64,000 nucleotides of DNA, taken from Cichorium intybus (Eukaryota > Streptophyta > Magnoliopsida > Asterales > Asteraceae). A program made the position numbers and the translations under genes. Where the stretch lies: positions 77,564,994 to 77,628,993 of the forward strand of contig CM042013.1 in assembly GCA_023525715.1 (NCBI GenBank). The letters run 5' to 3'. Below are positions 46,609-58,622 of the stretch, piece after piece (within the stretch, counting starts at the first letter, position 1; each line of letters begins with the position of its first letter). The notes beneath the pieces were generated by a model. The model saw only the letters and a program-made list of their open reading frames with translations, made no database searches and was not told the origin of the DNA.

Positions 46609-48278
46609 AGTTATCCCCCCTTTCAAAAGATTCCGTCCTCGGAATCTCTTGAAATAAAAGAGGGTATTTAGAGCGCATCTGTTCCTCGGGTTCCCGTGTG
46701 ACATTTGTGCCTCGGTGGTGTCTCCATTGTACTTTCACGATCCTGATCTCTTTATTCCGCAACTTCTTGATCTTTCTATCTAAAATTTTCTCCAGTTGTT
46801 CTTGATATTGTAGCTTCATATCTAAATGGACTTCCGCCAAGGAAACTCGTGCAGACTCATAATATAAAGTCTTACGAAGATGTGATATATGAAACACATT
46901 ATGAATTTCTCATAACTCATCAGGAAGCTTGAGTTTATAAGCTACAGTTCCTACTCGTTGTAGTATACGAAAAGGTCCGATAAATCGTGGACTCAACTTC
47001 CCATGCTTACCAAAATGAATAATTCCCTTCCAGGGAGATACCCTCAACATCACCATATCTCCAACTTGAAACTCCAACGGTTTCATTCGTTTATCCGCAT
47101 ACTGCTTCTGACGTTATTGTGCAACTCTCATATGTTCACGAATGCTTTTAATCTTTGCTTCAGTTTCAGTTATTATTTCAGGACCCGCTAATGGCTTTTC
47201 TCCTGCCTCCTCTGCCCAAGATGTCAGTGTTCTACACATTGATCCATATAATGCCTCAATGCTGGAATGATATGAATTATTATACATAAATTCAACCAAG
47301 GGCAAATGATCGTCCCAACTACCTCCAAAGTCAATCACTGAAGCTCTAAGCATATCCTCTAGCCTCTGTATAGTTCTTTCAGTTTGACCATCGGTCTGCG
47401 GATGATAAGCCGTACTCATTAAGGCTTTGGTTCCCAAGCGTTTTTGAAAACTTTGCAAAAAATGTGAAGTAAAACGACTATCACGATCGGAAACTATCGA
47501 GGTAGGTATTCTGTGTCATCTCATCACTTCTCTTATGTATGGGAATGAAATGGGCTGATTTGGTCAACCTATCAAGAATAACCCAAATAGAATTGAACCC
47601 TCACGGAGTTTGAGGTAATTTAGTGATAAAATCCATAGAGATCTCATCCCACTTTTTCATCGGTACTGGCAGTGGCTGCACTAACCCGTATGGTCTCTGA
47701 TGATATGCCTTGACTTGTAAACAAGTCAGACACTTCTCCACATATCTCCCAACATCACGTTTCATTCCCGGCCACCAATAAAACGGCTTTAGACTTTTAT
47801 ACATTTTTGTACTACCTGGATAGATTGAATACCGAGTATAATGAGCATCTTCAAGTAATAACTGTCTTAATTCTCCGTGCCTTGGGACCCACACTTGTCC
47901 CTGAAAAGTCTTCACTCCTTGTGCATTTTCAAATAATTTATCTACATAGCCAACCATTCTCTCACTCTTCATGTCATTGGCTTCTCTCTGGGCACGTTGA
48001 ATCATTTTTGGTAATTTACTAACCATTCCCATTCGAGTTGAAATGACTCTAATGGATGGCTTTTTTCGACTTAGCGCGTTTTCCACTACATTTGGTTTAC
48101 TAGGGTCGTAAAGTATTTCACAATCATAATCTTTCAAAAGATCCATCCACCTCCGTTGTTTCATATTCAACTCTTTTTGGTCAAACAGATACTTTAGACT
48201 CTTGTGACCTGAGTACACCTAGAACTTCACACCATAGAGATAATGATGCCAAATCTTCAATGCAAAAACAATGGCGGC
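46604..48278 (-). pseudogene. gypsy RNase H end, integrase and chromodomain-like tail, broken
   Basis: Read from 48278 downward: an RNase H remnant (AAIVFALKIWHHYLYG, stop, then HKSLKYLF), a zinc-binding integrase N-terminus (CLTCLQVKAYHQ), and the integrase core (WDEISMDFI, HPQTDGQTER). The C-terminal GKLSPRFIGPF and the chromodomain-like tail follow. In-frame stops occur near 47598, 47112 and 46907, with a frameshift between 47601 and 47458. The final TAA overlaps the first bases of the LTR. It is cut at 48278 by Athila copy 1. Confidence 0.85.
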
Positions 48279-49245
48279 TGACATCGCAGCGGTCGTCATG
48301 TGGTCAAAAATAGTAAATTAAACCTAACACACACCAGTATAGCGGTAGTCAGGGTCGATCCACAGGAGTTACGTGGTCAAGGTAGGCAGCAGATTACCAA
48401 CTGTAGTGTCACTCTACAGCCAGAGGATCTATTCTCCGACTTTTACCAGAAGCAATCCCGAAATCCAATAAATCCAAAAACTAATTCTAATCCAATTCAA
48501 CTTCTAAACTAACATGAGTTACTGAAATCAGAAAGTAATGTCTAAATTCAAAAACACGATAACCATCCAACACAATCAAACATCCACAATTCATCCAAAA
48601 GCATAAAATACCGAAAAGAGAGCAATTAACACTAACCGAATGATTAAATATCAAAAACTCATATCCAACTTGTTCCAAAATAGAAAACATAAAATTCAGA
48701 AACTAAGAACTAATGCCAATGGTTGTCACACCCAAAAACACTAGCCAAAGCTACTAAAGGTACTAAACTAATTGGAAATTAAAAGAGAAAAACACAAAAT
48801 ACCAATTATGGTTGCTGCAAACTGAAACTCAGAGTCAAAGAAGCATTGGGGGTCGTTCCTATGCCAGGTCTTTGCTGCATTTTTCGACCTAGAACCCTCT
48901 ATTTATAGTTGTGAAAAATAAAAGACTGCGCCGCGCACAAGTAGAATCCGCGGCGCGCGTGCTGGTTTATCCCCGTTTTCTCGGCATTTGAATCTTCTCC
49001 ACCGCCTCATTGCTGAGTCACCACGTCGCGCCCTTGTTCATACCGCGGCGTGCGTGCGAATTCTACTGTTTTGTCTTTATCTTCAAACATCTTCCATTTT
49101 GTACGCTTTTAGCCCCTGTTTACATCTTTTCTTTTCAAACAAGCACTGACACAAAAAATGAGAATATCACAACATATATGATATAAATTCACCAAGAATA
49201 GGACTCAACAACGACTAAAATACTTGATATTACTAGGCGTTGTCA
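48279..49245 (-). repeat. 3' LTR of Athila copy 1
   Basis: TGACA...TGTCA ends. The minus-strand TATA box (TATAAATA, 48900-48907) has CpG-rich paired motifs just upstream of it on that strand (48916-48962 and 49022-49058). The adjacent minus-strand sequence TATGGGGTGTT (49246-49257) serves as PPT. Confidence 0.92.
48900..48907 (-). promoter_or_regulatory. TATA box of the Athila LTR
   Basis: ACTATAAATAGAGGG on the minus strand, repeated at 59243-59250 and 60238-60245 in the other Athila LTRs. Confidence 0.6.
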
Positions 49246-50550
49246 AACACCCCATACCTGTGCCTTGCTTGTCCCCAAGCAAGAGAGTTTTTAACAAATT
49301 CAAATAAAGACTCAAACAATTTTTGAACGTGTTTAATTTCAAAGCTTATTGCCCTAGGAGTTAGAGTGAAATAGTTTGCGAAAAGATAATCGGAATATCC
49401 TTTGGAATTCATAACTTTCTAAAGAACCCTTGATTACAAATTTTCTGTCCACAATGAAGTGTACGTACTCATTCAGATTCTAAAGGCCATTAAAGAATTG
49501 TCCATGACTTTAGATGTTGTCCGCGAGCTTTCAGAAATACCATCCCAAACTAGACGATCTTAGGTGGTAAGGTGCATAAATGCCTCTTCGAGGCCACCCT
49601 TTTCGGACCTACCGGCTCGAACAACAAAGGCCACTGATTGACAGTCCCTTCCTAAATTCCAACCCTAAAAACACTCCAATCTTCTAACTCCTAAAACTCA
49701 ACTTATTTGACTAAACTCATAGCATGATCACAACTACATAGTATTTCTTGAAAAATACTAATGCTAAAACATTCAGAAACTATTCATTTCAAAATTACAA
49801 TCTATTAAAAATTTTGAAAAATTGCTAAATTTTTTGAAAATGACTCATTTCCCGCAAAAATTTAAAAAAAAAACTCTTTCGACCGTCCACACCCCACACT
49901 TAAAACCGTACAACGTCCCCGTTATACAAAAAAAATATTTCAGAACTAGGGAGAAAGGGTTACCCCTTTGACAGTAGATTGCTCGATGGTTCTTTGTTGT
50001 CACAGGTACAAAAACACAAACAAAAGTCCTCGACTCAGAATTCAGGAGTTGTAGCGCAACAGTGAAACACGCCGGTGGTCAAGGCAAGTGGAGGGGGCAC
50101 GGTGACCCCACACTTGCTTGAAACAACTCCTCCATTTGGTATTACATGCATAACTCACAAAGAACATTAAATGCAAACAGAAAACAAAAGCTAAGAAAAA
50201 AAATATACAACAATCAATTTTTATGTGTTGCGGATGACCGCGGCGTGTGATGGAAATGCGCACGTCGTGGTAATTACGAGGTTTTAAGGTACCGTCATGT
50301 TGGAAATGACCGCGCCGCGCCCTATAAGAGTGCCACGTCGTGGTAATTACAGAAAGTTCACCAAATTTCAAACACTCATAAAAAGGTAGTCAACACAAAA
50401 TTACCTAATTTTATTACTTTTTCCTACTGCTCAAAAGGCTTATTCATATAATAGAACATTAAAATCCTAAAAATTACTACTAATTGTTTAAAATGCAACT
50501 AAACTAAAATAGAAACAAACAACTCAACTAACAAAGTAATTACACTACCC
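49246..50550 (-). other. 3' untranslated region of Athila copy 1
   Basis: No gene is seen. It contains two CCCCACACTT (minus: AAGTGTGGGG) PPT-like tracts at about 49890 and 50105, and a CpG-rich block at 50228-50345. A homologous region in copy 2 lies at 60577-61920. Confidence 0.7.
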
Positions 50551-51860
50551 TTAATTGTGGGCAGTGTCATCATCTTCTCCCTCTTCTTCATCTACCTCCT
50601 CTTCCTCCATGGGCTCGTCTTCTTCTTCAATAGTTGGTGGATGGGGTCTCGGAATGGGATTTTGGGACCCGTTGATGAAATTTATTACACATTCTGACAG
50701 CCAAAGAAGCTGTGTATGTGTATTCTTCGTACGCCGGTCAACCTCGTGCATCGCCATTGCTTGAACCCCGTGTCTAGTTTGTGGGTACGCAGGGCTTGCT
50801 GGACCACCTTCACTTCATCAGCCAAAAATCTGGATTCCATAGTGGCAGGAGAGAGTCCTCGGGGCAGACTGACGGTTGCTCGCGATCGCTTCCTGGATGT
50901 CGATGGTTCGGCTCGTAAAACTAGGAATGGTGCTCACACGATCGATACAATCCCGTAATCAACATAAATAACATCTCAGGAGGTGGTGGTCGGTGGACTA
51001 AAAGGGACTGGCTGAATAAGTGTTAATCCACAGGTGGTGTATTCGGATAATAACCCGTAAGATTGTGCCAGCCTCATCACATAGTGTCCACCACCGAGAG
51101 GCATATACTTCAATGGCGCGTCTGTCAGCTGCTTGAAGTAGCTAGCGACAAAGTATGGAATGTTGCATGTCTAGAGCATTCGTGTCAAACACCGCATGAG
51201 GTGTAGCTCACGTGGTAAAACCCATTCCTCGTCCGCACGAGGCCAAAACATGGTCGATATCAACCGGTGCAACATCCGGTGCGCCGGCAAATGCATCAGC
51301 CCCTCTCGCACAGTATTCTCGTGATACCGCGTGGATGATATAGTGCTCTAGTAATCAGCAGGTGAAAAGGAATCGTCGGCGTCATAGTTGGCACGCCTGT
51401 GGAATGGCTCGAACCCCAGCGCCTCCGTCTCCTCCTGCGTGTACAGCCCAATCCGATACCCGAACTCTCTCAGACAGCAGCTCCGGTTGTGATTCCCCAA
51501 CCGAAATTGGACCATCTCCTCAGTGTTCATCCCTAATGGCTGATCATCAAAGTGATAACTTGCGAGAAATTGCAAAAACACCTCGCGATAAATGGGTTCG
51601 TCTATGTGAACCGCATTCTCAATTGCCCGACACGTGTAAGTAAGTTCGCCTTCCTCGTACCCCTGTTGCATCAGCCAGTCTTGTAAGTGTTCGAGGATTC
51701 CTGATTCCTTGGTTAACTCCCAGTTGACCGTCCGGGAGGGAAGAATCCGCTTGTGTTGATGAATTGATCGGCGGTTGTAAAAATTGTAAGCGAGTGTTCT
51801 GTCGACTCCTGTAGCCAAGGAGTTCTAGTCGATGGATTCTGAACTCGCAGAGGAAGAAAT
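50551..51860 (-). pseudogene. Athila copy 1: third ORF (env position), broken
   Basis: It lies between pol and the 3' LTR, the position of the env-like ORF in Athila elements. The conserved stretch (HKRILPSRTVNWELTKESG, then MVQFRLGNHNRSCCLREFGY and IGLYTQEE) is the domain often named putative plant transposon protein. Compared with copy 2 (61924-63249), two TGG codons are TAG (near 51830 and 51345), the start ATG is not conserved, and a frameshift separates the acidic C-terminal tail (EEEDEPMEEEEVDEEEGED, about 50560-50640). No transmembrane segment is evident. The function of this protein is not established. Confidence 0.75.
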
Positions 51861-52677
51861 TGTTGCCTGTAAAATTTAGCAAAAACCCAAAATAAGCTAC
51901 TGTTCAGCGTACGCCGCGGCGCGGGACACAAAGGCCGTGTCGCGCTGTTTGAATCTTCATATTCCTCGTCGCGCTCTGCAACAAACCGCGATGCGGCGGA
52001 TGAAGTTCAGAACAGAAATGACGATTAAACATGATTTCAGGTCAAAATTGTAATTCTAATTATTGGATTTTGTAGCATGCATCATCCTAAATTAAATGGC
52101 AGCATCAATTCAACCCTAAGTTCACTACATTACATTATACAAGCGATTCTCATATTTCCCGAGAACTTGAAGATAAAAGAGTGAATTTCAGGAACTTACT
52201 TGAATTTCTGGAAGGTAATACGAAGATGAAGTTGAGTAGGATGCCCGAATGAATGATCAGCAGTAAAAACACGATGATTTATGCGAATTGAATTATATAC
52301 AAGTGTGGGGTTTTGGAGTTGTTCTCCAACTTTGTTTTTGTGATTATCTCTAATTTCAAATTAAGATAAGGCTGCGGTGCGGGAACCTTCTATCCGCGTC
52401 GCGTATAAAAATCTGATTTCATTAATAATCGCAAAAACTCAACACGCGCGGCGCGGATCCTAAGATCCCGCGTCGCGGTGTTACAGAATTACCAAATTGA
52501 CCACACACTTGTTCTTTTCTTACCGTGACCAATCAAGAATGATTATTTACTAATGAAAATGCAATTTATACATATGATGATCGGGTTGCCTCCCGTTAAA
52601 GCGCTAAGTTTAACGTCTTCAGCCGGACATGCACTTACCTGACTACTCGGTATATTCTGGATTATCTGTTATGAACT
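51861..52677 (-). other. spacer between pol and third ORF, Athila copy 1
   Basis: Non-coding, with two CpG-rich blocks (51908-52000, 52371-52481). The second block contains an inverted repeat around GGATCCTAAGATCC. Confidence 0.65.
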
Positions 52678-54590
52678 CTACCGTTTCCACTTCCAATTTT
52701 GAAATGTTCCCGCAGTGACATATGGTTTAAGCCTATGCCCATTGACCTTAAATGGTGGTCCTCCCTTGAGATCGCGAATTTCCAACGTACCGTAATCTGT
52801 AACACTTATGACCTCATACGCCCATTCCACTTGCTCTTTAACTTCCCAGGAAACATCTTTAACCTCGAGTTGTATAGCCATACCTTTTGTCCTGCCGCGA
52901 ACGTTTTCAGCTTGAGTTTAGCATCATGATACCACTTCATTTTTGACTTGTACGTGAGAGCGTTCTCGTTAGCCTCGTCCCGTAATTCCTCTAGTTCCGA
53001 CAGCTGCAATTTCCTTTCTTTTCCGGCTGCATCGTAGTCCATGTTGACTTGTTTGGTTGCCCACAGTGCACGATTGGCTACTTCTATAGGCAAATGACAG
53101 CCCTTCCCATAAATCAACCGATAGAGGATAGTCCCAATCGGTGTTTGTTAGGCAGTTCTGTATGCCCATAACGCGTCATCCAATCGTTGTGACTAGTCCT
53201 TCCTGTTTGTCTTAACTGTCTTTTAAAGAATCTCCTTAATCTGCCGATTAGATACTTCTACTTGACCACTCGTCTGAGGATGGTATGGCAAAGTGATTCG
53301 ATGATTCACTCCGTAGTGCTTTAATAACCGCCCAAACTTGAAAATTTTGAAGTGTGATCCCCCATCGTTGATGATCACTCTTGGGACTCCGTGGGAAGTG
53401 AAAATGTTTTTCTTAACAAATTTGCAAACCACGTAGTGATCATTGGTGCGGGTAGCTTCCGCTTCAATCCATTTTGAGACATAATCAACGGCCACCAGGA
53501 TGTACACATACCCATGTGAAGTGGGAAAAGGACCCATCAAGTCAATTCCCCATATATCGTAGATATCCACCACCAAAATTGGATTCATCGGCATTTGATC
53601 CCGTTTTGAAATATTTCCCAGCTGCTGGCAGTTCAAACATTCCTTGGCCATCTTGTGTGCATCGTTAAATATCATTGGCCAATACAACCCGGACTCCAAA
53701 ATCTTGTAACCCGTCTTTTTCGCACTAAAATGCCCTCCCCAAGCCGAGGCATGACAGTGTTCCAACACATCACCAATTTCGCTGTCGGGTACACATCGAC
53801 GAATGATCTAGTCTTCTCCCACCTTAAAAAGATTAGGATCGTCCCAAATAAACCTCTTTGCATACGTACGAAATTGCTTCTGCCTCTGTTTTGTCTAATG
53901 CGCAGGCATCGCTCCTGTGGCCAGAAAATTGACGTAATTTGCATACCATTGAGCCCCAGTGAGCTCCAACAGCTGCTCATCTGGGAACGAATCTTTAATT
54001 CTAGCTTCTAAACCCTCTGCTGGCAGTCGTGAGAGATGATCTACCACCACATTTTCTGCTCCTTTCTTGTCCTTGATTTCCACATCGAACTCTTGCAAGA
54101 GAAGTATCCATCTGATCATCCTTGGTTTAGACTCCTTCTTCGCAAGCAGGTGTCGAACAGCACTGTGGTCGGTATATACCACCACCTTTGATCCCTAGAT
54201 GTAGGATCTAAACTTATCCAATGCAAATACTACGTCAAGTAACTCCTTCTCGGTGGTTGTGTAATTCAATTGAGCCTCTAAAAAAGTCTTACTAGCATAG
54301 CATATGACTACTGGCTTCCTATCAATCCTTTGTCCTAATACTGCACCAGCAGCATAATCACTAGCATCACACATGATTTCGAAAGGTTGGGTCCAATCAG
54401 GAGGTTTTAGAATGGGAGCCTCGACCAATTTATTTTTTAGAATGTTGAATGCTTTTACACACTCCTTATCAAAAATAAATGGTGCGTCTTTCAAAAGAAG
54501 GCCACAAAGAGGTTTAGAGATAGTACTAAAGTCCTTAATAAATCTACGGTAAAAACCCGCATGGCCTAAGAAAGATCTAACCTCTTTCAC
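52678..54590 (-). pseudogene. Athila copy 1: RNase H and integrase, in-frame stops
   Basis: One frame runs from 54590 to about 52806 with six nonsense codons (near 54193, 53893, 53809, 53221, 53200 and 53150), four of them TAG and two TAA. Seen in order: the RT/RNase H connection (SFLGHAGFYRRFIKDFS), RNase H (CDASDYAAGAVLGQ, then YTDHSAVRHLLAKKESKPR), and the integrase zinc finger (CHASAWGGHFSAKKT, CLNCQQLG). The integrase core (WGIDLMGPFP, then IINDGGSHF and LPYHPQTSGQVEVSNR) comes last. The C-terminal piece GPPFKVNGHRLKPYV (about 52720) is in another frame. It is not functional. Confidence 0.9.
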
Positions 54591-55540
54591 GGATGTCGGG
54601 GTGGCAATGTAGAAATGACCTTAACCTTAGCACGATCTACCTCAAATCCTCTCTCGAAGACCACATGACCTAAGACTATTCCTTCCCTGACCATAAAATG
54701 GCTTTTCTCCCAAGACAACACCAGATTAGACTCCACACATCGTTCTAACAATTTTTCCAATTGACTTAAGCATGCCTCAAATGTTGATCCAAAAATCGAG
54801 AAGTCATCCATGAATATATCCAGCGCATCACCAATCATGTCGGAGAATATCGCCATCATGCACCGTTGAAACGTAGTGGGGGCATTACACAACCCGAATG
54901 GCATTCTGCGAAATGCAAAAGTACCGTATGGACATGTGAATGTGGTCTTCGCCTGATCCTCCGGGTGAATGGCAATTTGATTATACCCTGAATAGCCGTC
55001 CAAGAAACAATAATGCTTCTTTCCAGCTAACTTTTCTACAATCTGATCAATGAATGGTAATGGGAAATGGTCCTTAGATGTAGCGGCATTGAGTTTCCGG
55101 TAATCAATAAATACTCTCCATCCAGTTACGGGTCTCGTGGATACCTTGTCACCATCCTTAGTATCCACTACAGTTATACCAGATTTTTTGGCACGGTTTG
55201 TGCCAGACTGACCCACTCACTGTCGGAGATTGGATATATGATCCCAGCATCCAACCTCATTTCAGAACTTCCTTCTTCACAACTTCAAATTTGGATTCAA
55301 TCTTCTTTGCGTATCCCTAGCAGGTTTGGCTCCTTCTTCTGTGATGATCCTATGCATGCACGTACTTGGACTAATTCCTTTCAAATCTGCAATCGTCCAT
55401 CCAATTGCTTCCTTATGTTTGGACAAAACCTTAAGCAAGTCCTTCTCTTGTTCCATTGTAAAATTTGCTGCTAAGATCACTGGCAGAGTTTCTTTTTCTC
55501 CTAAGAATGCATACTTTAAATGAGCCGGTAACGATTTCAA
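54587..55540 (-). pseudogene. Athila copy 1: reverse transcriptase, frameshifted
   Basis: The N-terminal RT segment (LKYAFLGEKETLPVILAANF, then HKEAIGWTIADLKGISPS) is in one frame to 55277. After a break the core follows in another frame (55216-54587) with WRVFIDYRKLNAATSKDHFP, MPFGLCNAPTTFQRCM and the catalytic FMDDFSIFG box intact. A shift at 54587-54590 separates it from the RNase H frame. Gypsy RT order and the FMDD form fit Athila. Confidence 0.88.
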
Positions 55541-55559
55541 CTCTAAGGTTTTGTGGTTC

Positions 55560-56351
55560 CTATAGAGACGGTTTTAATGTCTTAGGAATCTCCGTCGGCA
55601 GCTTCTCGATGTGTGCGCATTCTTCATGCTTCATGCCTTTCTTTTTTTCTGCTACTTCCTCTTGCTTCTCCTGCTCAACTTCTCCTTCTTGAACATCCAT
55701 CACCTCTTGTTGTAACACTTCAGGTGTGTATTGTTGCACTAACTCATCTATGATGTCTACCTGGTAGCATTCTTCATCCTCCATGGTACTTCTTTTGGCA
55801 TTAAAGATGTTGATCTTAGTTTGCCGATGTCCAAAGGAAATCCCCATCTCTCCTGTACGACAGTTAATGTTTGCATTAGCTGTAGCCAAGAAAGGTCGCC
55901 CCAAAATAATCATCGGTTGTTCTCCATTGGCAGCTTGACGAGTATCCAAAACTAACAAATCTGCTGGGTAATAGAAATCTCGCACTTTAATGATGACATC
56001 TGACAACATTCCCCTAGGAATCTTTGTAGACTTATCAGCAAGCTGTAAGATTACATCAGTAGGCCTTAAAGTACCAAACTCATACTTGTCAAAGAGCTGT
56101 CCTGGTAGAATATTCACGCTTGCACCCAAATCTAAAAGAGCTTTTTTGATATGTACATCACCTAAATCGACAGAGATGAGAGGAAACCCTGGATCCTTAA
56201 GTTTGGGTGGTAAGGTATTCATGATTATAGAAACGACATTCTTGGGCAAGTTGATTCTTTTGGGAAGATGCGATAGAATGTGCTTTTTGTGGATACACAT
56301 GTCCTTGAGAAACTTTGCATAAGCAGGGACCTCCTTGATGAGCTTAACCAA
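55560..56351 (-). pseudogene. Athila copy 1: protease region
   Basis: 263 open codons. The retropepsin-like core reads ALLDLGASVNILPGQLF, the DLGAS form I recall as usual for Athila in place of DTG/DSG, and continues to MIILGRPFLATANA. The C-terminal part is acidic and Gln/Glu-rich. This stretch is intact in itself but is cut off from gag and RT by shifts. Confidence 0.82.
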
Positions 56352-56398
56352 CGAATGTTAACTTTGATCTGACTGAACATATCCCACATATCTTCTGC

Positions 56399-58477
56399 TT
56401 ATGGTCCTTTTTTTCCGTATGGTCTTCTTTCCGGCTTTTCCAAAGCCGCAGGAAAAGGGGCTGTCCCACTTGTTTCTCCCTTTTCCCATGTACTTGCTGG
56501 TTTCTTCTTTTGCACTTGTTCTTCTTTTTCTCTTTTCTTTTCCAGCTCTTCTTTTTCATAAAAAATTATCTCCACATCACTATCTTCTTCTGTTGGTGGA
56601 GCTATAACCTTGTTATCCACCTTCTTTCCACTTCTGAGCGTGATAACTTCATTTACTTGCACTTTTGATGGTTGTGCTTTTTCCTGTTCTCTATCCCTTT
56701 CCAACTTAATGAGCAATTCTCCTAACTTCAAAATTTCTTGCGAATTGGCATCTTCTACTTCCTTGAGCTTAACTAACATTCCAAAAATCTCATGCATGCC
56801 AATGTTCGTAGTTCCTACTGGAGATGTTGGTTGCACATGTTGCTGCCTCACTGGTGGTTGCCTTACTTCTCTTTGCTGATTTCTGAATGGTCGTGGCGTA
56901 TTGTGGAATTGACCATATCCGTGCACCTGACTGATTTCCTCATGTGTCTTTGAGCATTCATTGTGGTTATGTCCTACTTCACCACATGTATTACATATAC
57001 TCTGTCCATGTAATACATACACTCCTTTATCCTTCTGAAATCTCGTGAGCATTTGATTGAACTTTTTGGTAACAACACTTAACTCATTTTGGATTTCCTT
57101 TTTCCATTTATTTTCTGCTTCTTTATTCGCCACATACTCTGCGTTGTCCTTCATGGATCCACTGACCTTAGATCCTAAACTTAACTGTTCCAAAAATCTC
57201 CACGCATCCTCTGGCTCTTGCCACATGAATGTCCCACTCGAGGAAGCATTTATCATTGCTTGATGCGTCTCATTCATTCCTTCAAAAAATAATTTCACCA
57301 GCTGCCACTTCGGAACTTCGTCATGCGGACAGGAACGCAGCAACTCCTTCAATCGATCGAAAGCCTCGTGAAATGCTTCTCCAGGCTTTTGCTGAAAATC
57401 TTGGATTGCGCGTCTAACTTCAGTAGTCTTACAGATTGGGTAAAATTCTTGTAAAAACTTAGCCTTAAGTTGATCCCAAGTAGTGATTACTATTAGGTGG
57501 AAGAGATGTAAACAAGTACTTGGCTTTGTTTTTCAAAGTGAAATGAAACAATCTTAACCTAAAAATATCCCTATTGGTGTTCCTAGGAGTATTGGCGTTT
57601 GCAATGGCTAGGAATTCATACAAATGATTATATGGATCATCCGTCTTATATCCTCTAAACTGTGTTAATACTCCTATCAATTGAGTCTTAATTTCTACTT
57701 GAGTATCTATATCATCAGGAATGTAAATGGGCGATGAATCATCGTACTCCCATGGTTGGAAGTGCGATGCAACCGACTGCCCTCTCGGTTGTGCAAAGTA
57801 CAAAGGTCTAACTAAATTACCGTTATATTGATGATCATTGTTGTACTCTTGCTGACCTTGTGGTGGTTCCTGTGGTGCTCTTCGTGGAGTTCCCGACCTC
57901 GGTTCATTTGTTGCTGTGGTTGCTGCTGCTGAACCCATCCTTCCTCCTCATAGCTCTACTCAACCTCCTGATACTGTTACTAATGCTGAGGAGGTTGTGG
58001 TTGATATGGTTGTTGGGGTTGTTGTAGTATGGTTTGAAAGGTGGTTTATGGTTTAAAGATTAATGGTGGTTGTAAGGGTTGTGATTGTGGTTGCGAAATG
58101 GTAGTGTGCTACATAGTCACTGGGGTGCCATCACGGGTCGGCGCTCCCCAAGACATAGAAGATGTGAAGGGGTTTGTAGATTGTGGTTGGAATGGTGGAA
58201 CAGAAGGCGGAGTACATGATGGTATTGATGTAGGGGCGGAAACTGCACCACCAGTAGCACTTGTGCTCCCAAACTGAAATTCTAAAAGCAGGGGTATAAA
58301 TGGAACTGCCCCCGTTGCCTCACCCGAAGGTTCCTGGGAAACATTCTTTAAACTACTACTAACATGACTAAAACTCATTGTACCTAAACGCCTAGGTGTA
58401 CGGTTCTTGCGCACGGTTCGTTCGATCTCTGAGTCAAAACGAAAGGGTGATAACTGCCCACCCCGTCGGGTACGCAT
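56399..58477 (-). pseudogene. Athila copy 1: gag
   Basis: It begins MRTRRGGQLSPF at 58477, and MRTR starts are common in Athila gag. A Pro/Gln-rich stretch with stops follows (58108-57939), then the capsid region (LIGVLTQFRGYKTDDPYNHL, 57938-57465). One extra base near 57489 shifts the frame. The second capsid half (FFEGMNETHQAMINASSSGT) and a zinc knuckle (CNTCGEVGHNHNEC, about 56975) are in the frame of 57352-56399, ending in a Lys/Glu-rich tail. Confidence 0.85.
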
Positions 58478-58600
58478 GCACTAGTGCAACACGCCCGTCG
58501 AAACCAAAAGGGAAAATACTAACTAACTGAAATCTCAATATCAAAACCAAAAATCAGAAACTAAAAGTCCTACAGATCGCCTACTCTAAAGCTCACAACT

Positions 58601-58620
58601 CCCCGGCAACGGCGCCAAAA
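58601..58620 (-). promoter_or_regulatory. primer-binding site of Athila copy 1
   Basis: The minus-strand sequence TTTTGGCGCCGTTGCCGGGG lies two bases inside the 5' LTR. TGGCGCCGTTGCCGGGGA is the characteristic Athila/Tat-type PBS in plants. Confidence 0.85.
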
Positions 58621-58622
58621 TT

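Noticed and set aside
50555..50764. Plus-strand Ser-rich open frame
   Set aside because: Antisense of the acidic Glu/Asp tail of the Athila third ORF.
58041..58277. 78-codon plus-strand open frame, Gly/Cys-rich
   Set aside because: Antisense of the Pro/Gln-rich Athila gag linker.
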